Source: Aaosphaeria pasadenensis
Lineage: Eukaryota > Ascomycota > Dothideomycetes > Pleosporales
Length of the DNA: 64,000 nt
Reading direction: 5' to 3'
Assembly (NCBI GenBank): GCA_022813625.1
Contig: JAKLMB010000016.1
Location: forward strand, 248,001 to 312,000
Below, piece by piece: positions 56,646 to 64,000 of this stretch; the first letter of the stretch is position 1; each line of letters starts with the position of its first letter. The notes under the pieces are model-generated. The model was given only the letters and a program-made list of their open reading frames with translations. It had not been told where the DNA came from and did no database searches. The position numbers were made by a program, and so were the translations under genes.

Positions 56646-58454
56646 ATGTTCCACCGTCAGACCACACCACCATCGGTGCCTTTCAACTTCATGCCTGGTA
56701 GCGTGGGTTCGTCACATGATGGAGCATTTTACTCCAACGACTCCTCGCCCGACTCTGTCACCACGAACAACACTTCCCCACCACGATCTCCCATTCGTCA
56801 ACATGGTCCGCTTCTGCTTCCCAAGGTCCGCACTCAGGATCAGATCGCCGAACCCACAGGTGGCCCGGTGAGGCATCGTCGAAATACCTCTACCTCCAGC
56901 ATCGGCTATGCCTCCTCTTACTCTCCTTACTCGCGACCAAGCTCAATGGTACGAAGGGGATCTAGCCCTTTCAACCATAACATCCACAGTGCTGTTACCT
57001 CGCCCTGCTCTGCATCTTCCTATGATATGAGCATCAATGCCTCCACTCTCAACTCTCCAATTACATTCACTCCTGTTGAGGCAAGGCGACCATCCATTGC
57101 ACATTCCCGATCCCACTCTGCAACAGGGCTCAGGAGAGGACATTCCCGCGCTGGTTCGGCGGGCAGTATCGATGAATCAGTAATCAGCCGCTATGGCTTC
57201 CCTACCTACCGCAATCTCCCCAGCTATGTTGCCTCCTCAAGCGCATCGCAACCTAATCTGAACCTCGTTACCTCTTTCCCTCCTCCTACCTATCCCGCAG
57301 CCTACACTCAAGTCCAAGAGGTCGCACAATATACTGCAACTACCACTGCAGACTTCTCCATTCCCGACTTCGAGCCGGCGCCTGCTGTACAGAACCCCTG
57401 GGCCGCGGACCTCAACTTCGATGCCTTTCCATCCGACTCGACGTCCTCCCTTCTTGACTACCTCACCTCCCCTAACCCATCTCCTCACTTGGTCCGTCGC
57501 ATCACCAGTGTCACTCGTGGTCTCAACAACCACTTCTGGTGGGACATTCGCAATCTCCGAAGCTGGACTGACTTCAACATCTCCACCATCACCGCTCTTC
57601 CCTCCGTGTTAGACCTTCTTAAGATTCCCATTCCCTCTAACATGTTGCCGGAACCCACGCGGTCCTCCCTCCAGCCCGAGACCGAATCTGCACTCCATGA
57701 CATTTACTCCAACTACTACGCCACCAAGGTCAATGCCGCCCTCGAGGTTGCTCAGGGCAGTGCTCACATGGTGATGCGATCTCTCAAAACCACCCCTGGA
57801 GCGCGCCAGCAACCGGAGTTCGTCGCCAACTACACGAATGATTACGACAAGACCATCTACGGTGACAGCCGTGGTCGCGTTGTCGGCCTCGTCAAGTGCT
57901 ACGACCAGTGGAACACTGGCATGCGAGGCGAGTCACCGCCCAAGCAGGTCCTCTACCTCCAGGGTCTTGCACATCTCCACCGCGTTATGCGTGAGCACGG
58001 ATGCCGCTACGGTTTCATCATGACTGAGATTGAGCTTCTGTGTGTTCGATGCGGTGGACCCTCATCTGCTACCACTATCGATCCTACGACCGTCAATGCC
58101 AAAGCCGGAACCCCAATCTTCGGTTATCTTGAGGTCTCTGCGCCAATCACCCTCTCTACCTCTGGTCTGAATCCATCGACCGGCGATATCCAGATGACTG
58201 CCGGCATTGCTCTGTGGTATTTGCACATGCTTGCCAAGGAGAACCCATTCGAGGGAATGGGTACCTGGAGGATGGAGGTCGGCGGACCTGCAGCCCTTTC
58301 CAGGCAAAACTTCCTCGAGAAAGATACGTGGATCCCCAAGCCCAACCTGAGCGAGAAGAGGGAGGCAAAGAGGGTCAGGGGATGGGTGTTCCCCGATGAG
58401 CCTTTGAGCAAGAGGGAATGCGGACGGGGGAAGAGGGCGAAGAGTCAGGGATAG
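56646..58454 (+). CDS. Conserved fungal protein of unknown function, disordered N-half and conserved C-half
   Basis: A single exon of 602 residues. The first 250 residues are Ser/Pro/Thr-rich and disordered, with RRxS-like basic patches (RRNTSTSS, VRRGSS, ARRPS) that could be kinase sites. From about 285 the sequence is compact: NNHFWWDIRNLRSWTDFN, SLKTTPGARQQPEFVANY, IYGDSRGRVVGLVKCYDQWN, LAHLHRVMREHGCRYGFIMTEIELLCVR, and a final EKREAKRVRGWVFPDEP. I recognise this C-half as a widespread Pezizomycotina family, sometimes labelled sialidase in annotations. I see no Asp boxes or other sialidase features. The YGFIMTEIELLCVR strand-turn-strand recalls PD-(D/E)xK-like folds, but that is a weak inference. 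Confidence 0.88.
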   Translation: MFHRQTTPPSVPFNFMPGSVGSSHDGAFYSNDSSPDSVTTNNTSPPRSPIRQHGPLLLPKVRTQDQIAEPTGGPVRHRRNTSTSSIGYASSYSPYSRPSSMVRRGSSPFNHNIHSAVTSPCSASSYDMSINASTLNSPITFTPVEARRPSIAHSRSHSATGLRRGHSRAGSAGSIDESVISRYGFPTYRNLPSYVASSSASQPNLNLVTSFPPPTYPAAYTQVQEVAQYTATTTADFSIPDFEPAPAVQNPWAADLNFDAFPSDSTSSLLDYLTSPNPSPHLVRRITSVTRGLNNHFWWDIRNLRSWTDFNISTITALPSVLDLLKIPIPSNMLPEPTRSSLQPETESALHDIYSNYYATKVNAALEVAQGSAHMVMRSLKTTPGARQQPEFVANYTNDYDKTIYGDSRGRVVGLVKCYDQWNTGMRGESPPKQVLYLQGLAHLHRVMREHGCRYGFIMTEIELLCVRCGGPSSATTIDPTTVNAKAGTPIFGYLEVSAPITLSTSGLNPSTGDIQMTAGIALWYLHMLAKENPFEGMGTWRMEVGGPAALSRQNFLEKDTWIPKPNLSEKREAKRVRGWVFPDEPLSKRECGRGKRAKSQG

Positions 58455-59573
58455 AACGAGGAAAATACGACGAAGAAGCGCGAAGCTTCGAACGCAATGG
58501 GTGTAATATCTGGGCTTATTGGCTCACAACAGGTTAAAAGCAGGAGGATCACTTGAAGCTGCCGGTCCAGCAACGGTGCTAACACTAATAGCACGCGCAC
58601 TTTTACTTTCTATACACTCCCTTCCCGCCGTGAGTGAAAGCATTTGTCGGCGTTACATTGTAGCATTTCTAGTGGGCGTTTCTTAATGTTCTCGATTTAT
58701 TGTTCATCCGTCCATTCCTTGGCGGCCCTGCAATTGTTGCGAGGGGTCGGTTGCCTTATAGGGACTATTACTTTGTACGAAGATGAAAAGACGCCACGAA
58801 CTGCAATATAAGACAATATCCAATTACCATCCCCATGTTCCCATCATCTGCTCATGTGACAATAAAATGGTCAAAGTAATCATTTGACATGCATGTGCGT
58901 ATAAGTAAGCCTGGCCAATAGATATAACGATATCGATACACACATGTTGTTGGCTGTTGTTTGCTGCCATTGAGCCCTCCTTACAGAGTGAAGGCGAGAC
59001 AGAACGTCATCTCCCGTTGGATTCCAGTCAGTCTGGGCCAGTCTCATGATCTGAATGTTGTGCATCTATAAGACTATAAACAGGACCGTGTCTCTGGATG
59101 TGACATCCGCTACCACGTGCAGATTGGAGACTAGCGCTTTCCCTTGCTGGTTACGCGCGTGCCGTGTGGCATGCATTGCCTTGTGTGTGCCTTGGTATCG
59201 ATAGTTTACCGTTTGTTCGTTCGTTCGTTCCTGCCTTCACTTCGTCTCCTCATTCACCCTCTAGTTTAATGTTAAATAATCTCCCTACCTACCACCTACC
59301 CTCCTGCCTGCTTTAAATTATTACCTGTAATCGGCACTGCTCTGCTTCTCCTTCTCTCTTCCCCTCTCTACATCACCTCTCCACCTCACATCTCACCTCT
59401 CACCTCGTCGCTCGCTTCTCATTATTCCTTTACAGCAGTGATTCTCTCGTCTCGCCAAAGATACCCTGATCGTGATTGTGACTATCCTCCATCCATCACC
59501 CGTCTCCAACGCGCGTCATCCACCGTCATCCCGACAACACTACATCACATCACACCACGCAACCAAACCCACC
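58455..59573. other. Intergenic region with CT-rich leader
   Basis: 3' UTR of the preceding gene, then a promoter and a C/T-rich leader (about 59230-59560). A short GTTC tandem repeat (four units) is at 59215-59230. No gene is supported. Confidence 0.45.
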
Positions 59574-60059
59574 ATGGCGAACCGCCACAAGCCCGTTAAA
59601 TGGGAATGCACCGAGCCTCATTCCGAAAGCGACAATGGCACTTCCACGGATACCTATAATGAAGAGCGCACCGTGTATCCTCCCGAACCGACGCTACCAG
59701 CCAAGGCGCTTCCTTCGACAGCAACGTTGAACGCTTTGTCGATGCTTGATAGACCAAGGCGCCCATCACCGCCTCCCAAAGGAAGTCGGGTCAGAGAGCC
59801 AGATTCACCCACCTTATTGGCAAAGAATTGGCCTTCAACAGCCACGTTGAATGAGCTGTCTCGACTGGATTCCCTACTCCCCCAATCACTCTCGTCCCAG
59901 CAAGCTACACAAGCCCTGATCGACCATGTGACTGATCGGAATGCACCTGGAAATCCCAAACAAGAGCCCAACTTTTCGCCTGTGATTGACAAATCCGCGA
60001 GTCCTAGCCACAAACAAGTCACGGGAGCTGGGCAAACAAGAAGTGATTGCAAGAAATGA
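59574..60059 (+). CDS. Small disordered protein with a duplicated LPSTATLNxLSxLD motif
   Basis: A single-exon frame of 161 residues. The ATG at 59574 sits in an ideal CCACCATGG context; the in-frame ATG at 59472 lies in a weaker context in the CT-rich leader. The protein is Pro/Ser/Thr-rich with no signal peptide or membrane segment. A 19-residue unit occurs twice: LPAKALPSTATLNALSMLD and LLAKNWPSTATLNELSRLD, about 40 residues apart, each followed by a Pro-rich linker. This looks like a repeated short docking helix. I do not recognise a family, and it is possible that this is not translated. The optimal start context and the duplication are the support. Confidence 0.6.
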   Translation: MANRHKPVKWECTEPHSESDNGTSTDTYNEERTVYPPEPTLPAKALPSTATLNALSMLDRPRRPSPPPKGSRVREPDSPTLLAKNWPSTATLNELSRLDSLLPQSLSSQQATQALIDHVTDRNAPGNPKQEPNFSPVIDKSASPSHKQVTGAGQTRSDCKK

Positions 60060-61011
60060 AAGATGACGACTGCTCATGTTCTCAAAATCTCTTCAGCCCG
60101 GGACTCGGTGATTGAAACACTATAAAGAGTGCATGGAGGGAACATCCATGAGAAAGCACGGTGTGGCCAGCCACACGCTCATATTGACGGGTACATGTAC
60201 GGCCACGGTATGAAGCTGACCTTTTCGTTGGGATATGCAAACAAGCATTCAGCAAGCTGCATGCTTCGTTCTGTGTCTTTAACACAGACCTAGCCATTCA
60301 TCTTGGAAGTTTTGGGAACACAAACCGCGGTATCAATCAACAAACCTACCGAAACACATCGGTGGGGGACTGCGACCATTTTCGCAAGGGGCACAAAGCC
60401 GACTTCCAACAATCTCATACGTACACACACTGTAGCAATTTTGCGATCCCACTTTTACATAGCACAGCGCTGCTAGAACAGTGATCTCCATGGGAAGTGA
60501 TATAGTGACATGTAAGAGTTACGTCTAGTTACAGTGACAGTATACATTAATACGATGAATGCAATGCTCGACTGAATCACTGGGAAGACGCATTTTTTTC
60601 CATCATTGTATTAACGTGGTAGCAGTGCTCAGTCACTGTCATGGTCGCAGCGTCAACGCACTTCCACTTACACCGGTCATAGACTTTCCAGTCATTCTTG
60701 GACTAACGCAACCAACAAATTGCGAGGTCGAATGGTATACGCACGAGCTCTACTTCGATCCTATCGTCATATCGTACTGTCAACAACCCTCTATCGCAAC
60801 CTATGGTCATAGAAGCAACAGTCAGTCTCTTTGACACAAGGACCACTCCGTCAACAGTGAAGATGGAAAAGCACGACCTTTGCTGCGATCTTGACTGTTC
60901 CGTCTGTCTTCGACCATTTGTTTATAATTCTTCCTTGTATTTGCATAGTCTCCTCCGCTATCATAACCTCCATTCTTTCAAGCATTTAATTTCTATTGCC
61001 GACAGTTATCA
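60060..61011. other. Intergenic region upstream of the GGCT-like gene
   Basis: No supported gene; the frames at 60559-61138 overlap the next gene's leader and lack domains. Confidence 0.45.
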
Positions 61012-61906
61012 ATGTCCGAAATGCCCCACAGCAATCAACCACCCTCTTCGGCACCAAAGGAGGGACCGTACAAATTATTTCCCCCCCAGGATCCTCAAGG
61101 AGAAGAGAGGGGCAAGGCCAGAGCAAATCGAACCGTAGACCGACCAGATCCTGGAGCAATTGAGCCACGAAAAGGGAAAGGGAAGGGTCGGCAAATCGAA
61201 TCTGGAGGTAAGGTTTCGGTGAACACATCAGAGTCACACAGCCATTAGCTATACTGGCCAAACTTTGGTAATGGTATACCAAGCAACGGCTGTCGACTCC
61301 AAGATACTACTCCAGTCCACTGCTTACATTTCCGTGATTTTAGGAAAAGTTCAACTCCCAATTCAATCGATCGTTGAGAAGTGCGTACCGTCGGCATCCA
61401 AAGGTCCAGAAGAGTCAGGCCATACCCAACCGCCACCAAGCCGTGGGACCTCCGCGTTCAGGGAATTCGACTTCGGTTTCCCGGAATCACAACCCTCGGC
61501 TAACGATGCACCACCACCTGTCCAATACTTCTTCTTCTACGGAGAACTAGACGACAACGAAGCGGTACGCCTCATATTCCACCGCTTGAAAGGTGCTGTC
61601 GAACTCCAAACCGCAACTCTCCACGGCTACGAGAAAGTTACTACTCACCCGCCGAATTTCACCATCACCCCGGCATCCGGTAAGACTGAAGGTATCAAAG
61701 GCGGTCTGTACAAGATCAGAAATGAAACCGAGTTAAAGGCCCTGGAGGGAAAATGCGACCCTTACTCCGGCCTCGCCGAGGTCGAGGTGGGTTTGGGGAA
61801 GAAGAAGAAGAAGCAGCAGCAGCGTGCCTTGACTTTTGTGGCGAATTCGATCTCGAAAGCTGGGCTCAAGCGTACACCATCTGGCCGGCTCAAGATCGAA
61901 CATTAG
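61012..61906 (+). CDS. Gamma-glutamylcyclotransferase-like (GGCT/AIG2-like) fold protein
   Basis: Two exons, 61012-61207 and 61344-61906, joined over a 136-nt intron (GTAAGG donor, TTTTAG acceptor), give 252 residues. Residues 1-110 are charged and Pro-rich, probably disordered. From about 125 the sequence reads as an AIG2/GGCT barrel. VQYFFFYGELDDNEAVRLIF holds the YGxL-type substrate loop. LQTATLHGYEKVTTHPPNFTITP and GGLYKIRNETELKALEGKCD follow, the latter corresponding to the L..LD..EG helix that carries the catalytic Glu. A Lys/Gln run (KKKKKQQQ) lies near the C-terminus. GGCT-fold enzymes cyclise gamma-glutamyl amines; many fungal members are uncharacterised. The call rests on fold-level motifs. 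Confidence 0.75.
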
Positions 61907-64000
61907 GTCTGGTGGATCGAGGGACCTACCCATAGACATATTTGAATGACACCATAGACGGGCACCACGACGATGAATATAATGTTGTAGAGGAGGGGGG
62001 AGGTAAGACACTAATCAAGATTCAAGCGTATTCCTAGATTTGATACATAGATGGCTGGAAGCACAGGATAGACATGAGATACCCCCAACCGACATGGATA
62101 TCACGAACATTACTTAGAACGCACGCATTGCACTTTCATTCTTCCTTGGTGTGATGATTCTATGCTTCGATGGACTGTCACCGTGTTTTTACTCAGTATC
62201 GATGGCATACACACTGATAGATATATAGCCCTGTCAACCCCCACTTTGGACCTAGAAGAAGCGACGGAATGTCATTGTTATCGACAGCTCGCAATTCCAT
62301 CTCAACCCAGCTAAAAGCCAGACAGACGTTCCTACAGGTAGAACGATTGAAACTTGTTAAGGGGTATGGAGGTCGTGCTTGTGCCTACCTATAGGTCGAT
62401 GTACTTCTGCGACAAGTCACTGTTTTCGGAGCAAGTTGAAGAAGTCTTGCCTACCACATAGAGGAGGGACTTGGAGTTGACGACAGGAGTGAGTTCCTGT
62501 GAAGCAACTCGAAGGTGGGACAGCAATGTGATACATATGGCAACCATAAGTTCCCAAGGACACGGTTCCTGCATGAGTTGTCAGTCGATCGAACAGCCCT
62601 CCCTAGGACGTTGATGGTATATTTAGACTTTATATTCATTACAATCAAATTGCGGCAAGACACTACCGAAAGCGCACTACCGGATCACCACCAGCCGCTC
62701 AAGGCTGTTGAACTGCTGCAATGTAAAAATCCAATCATGCAGCTTCTTTCCACCGATACAATTTCGCACAAATAGGAGATCAACCGAGCCGTTCGTCCAA
62801 GTCCAAATTCGACCTGCACAACGACTCATCGAGCCGTGACATCGCAGCGCCTTGTAGATCTCCCTTCAAATGAATCTGTAACCTCGGGCCCATATATCCG
62901 AAGTCAACGTTACCAAACGACGGCCATCTATCGTTCCATGGAAATCGGAACCATAATGACGAAAAAATGCCGAGAGAACCCTCTCATTATTCTCTTGGGA
63001 AGTTAGAACTAGCCAGGCATGACGATGTCCGCCGACCTAATGCGTTCGGAGGCACGATTTCTTGCACAGGACGAAATTGAAAGGGCCCCGCGTTTATGTA
63101 TCTCTCTAATGCTTAAACTGTCATGGCATGGCTATATGTACACACGATTGCCGAGAGTTCATTTAGAGAGAACGTCTTCGGCGAATTTTGATACTTGCGT
63201 GGTTCCAGGATCGAATATATCTCTTTCAGTTTGGCACTTTTTGTGGGGCGGGTCTTTAAGATGGGTGGATGGATGGGTGGATGAATGGGTGGATGGGATC
63301 TGAACGGGTGGTTTGGGGAAAGTTCATGCTAAGTCCAGCAGAATGGTTGTATGCTTTCAAATGCCATACCGACGGGTATACAGTATGTAACTGGAACAAT
63401 TTGAAGAAGCGAGGGAAGACTTACCTGGCGTGGTAAGATACTGGAATCGAGAAGTACCTCGCTTGCTATTGGTCGATTTGCAATGATTCCCAATTTCCCA
63501 CGTTCAAAAAAGCCAACAACAGCTGACGTTGTTGGTAGAGGAGGGATGGGAATGTCGGCGCGGGAACCCGTGGGACCTGGACGTTTGTGGATGGGCTTCC
63601 CTGGACGGGGGGTCCCGCAACCTTTCAAACCTTATTCCAGCCATCACAATATGTCCCCAGTCTTATAGTCAACGACGCTCATGGTAGATACAATATTGGA
63701 TTGCAATTATCGCTCTGGATTTGCTAAGTTCCACCAGGAGAGAGAACAACAGCAACACCACCACCGCACCTACTTCTGTATGGAGTAGAGGCTAGGCGCG
63801 CGTCCTTGTTGAATCCTCATTGCTTGCCTGCATTTGCCCCCGCATTGCCGGAACTCGAGCCTTTAGGCGAATTAAGCACACCCAGGCCCTCTCTACTCTT
63901 CCCATTCCCCGTCCATCATCTCCCACTGCCGGCCGGTTCGTTGCTGCTAGGGTGTTGCAGTTGGATGGATGGAATGGTATGATTCCGGCACGCGGCACAG
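61907..64000. other. Right-end region without a supported gene
   Basis: Two kilobases with only short overlapping frames. It contains a GGAT/GGGT microsatellite (separate entry). A donor-like GTAAGT on the minus strand at about 63423 might belong to a leader of a gene outside the window or to an unrecognised transcript. Confidence 0.4.
63261..63298. repeat. Imperfect GGAT/GGGT tetranucleotide microsatellite
   Basis: About nine tetranucleotide units alternate ATGG, GTGG and ATGA on the plus strand. Confidence 0.85.

Noticed and set aside
63329..63628. 99-codon minus-strand frame followed by a GTAAGT donor
   Set aside because: No recognisable domain and no convincing downstream exon within the window; left as an unresolved transcript possibility.
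1..64000. Search for CRISPR arrays, rRNA, intact transposons, viral genes or a biosynthetic cluster
   Set aside because: No spaced direct repeats, rRNA-like segments, transposase or polymerase motifs, or polyketide/peptide synthetase domains were seen; isolated oxidoreductases do not make a cluster.

Overview
The window looks like a gene-dense chromosome arm of a filamentous ascomycete (Pezizomycotina, plausibly Dothideomycetes). Genes run on both strands and most are split by 45-160 nt GT-AG introns with CTAAC-type branch sites; leaders are pyrimidine-rich. The gene set is typical of these fungi: NTE1, a Zn2Cys6 regulator, an NmrA-like reductase, an intron-containing tRNA and an SR protein. 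I found no CRISPR array, rRNA, virus or intact transposon. Exon boundaries were set by hand from splice signals, reading phase and family knowledge; every multi-exon model closes in frame.

Layout. 1-8,000: NHP6-type HMG protein, tRNA-Gly(CCC) with intron, SEC11 signal peptidase, a PWWP-BTB protein and an APH-like kinase-fold protein. 9,300-11,100: a secreted low-complexity protein made of interchangeable exons. 13,300-24,500: mitochondrial ETF-ubiquinone oxidoreductase; a Zn2Cys6 factor divergent from an NmrA-like reductase; a two-RRM SR protein with a 6-nt micro-exon; a beta-lactamase-fold hydrolase. 24,700-32,000: transferrin-receptor/carboxypeptidase II-like peptidase, an SDR, a small hydrophilic protein and guanine deaminase. 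32,500-44,000: ARP8 and NTE1 divergent from a 268-bp promoter, then the glycine decarboxylase P protein. 45,100-51,600: class II aldolase in ten exons (one of 8 nt); mitochondrial ribosomal protein bL9m divergent from a UBP16/USP30-like deubiquitinase. 52,500-62,000: a Gfo/Idh/MocA oxidoreductase, a conserved fungal protein of unknown function, a small duplicated-motif protein and a GGCT/AIG2-like protein. The last 2 kb hold nothing I can support.

Most genes are independent housekeeping loci. Functional links suggested by position are the regulator/NmrA pair, with CGG repeats between them, and the two divergent housekeeping pairs. The most unusual items are the modular secreted protein (9,345-11,075), the PWWP-BTB fusion, two micro-exons, and two stop-free introns whose length is a multiple of three.
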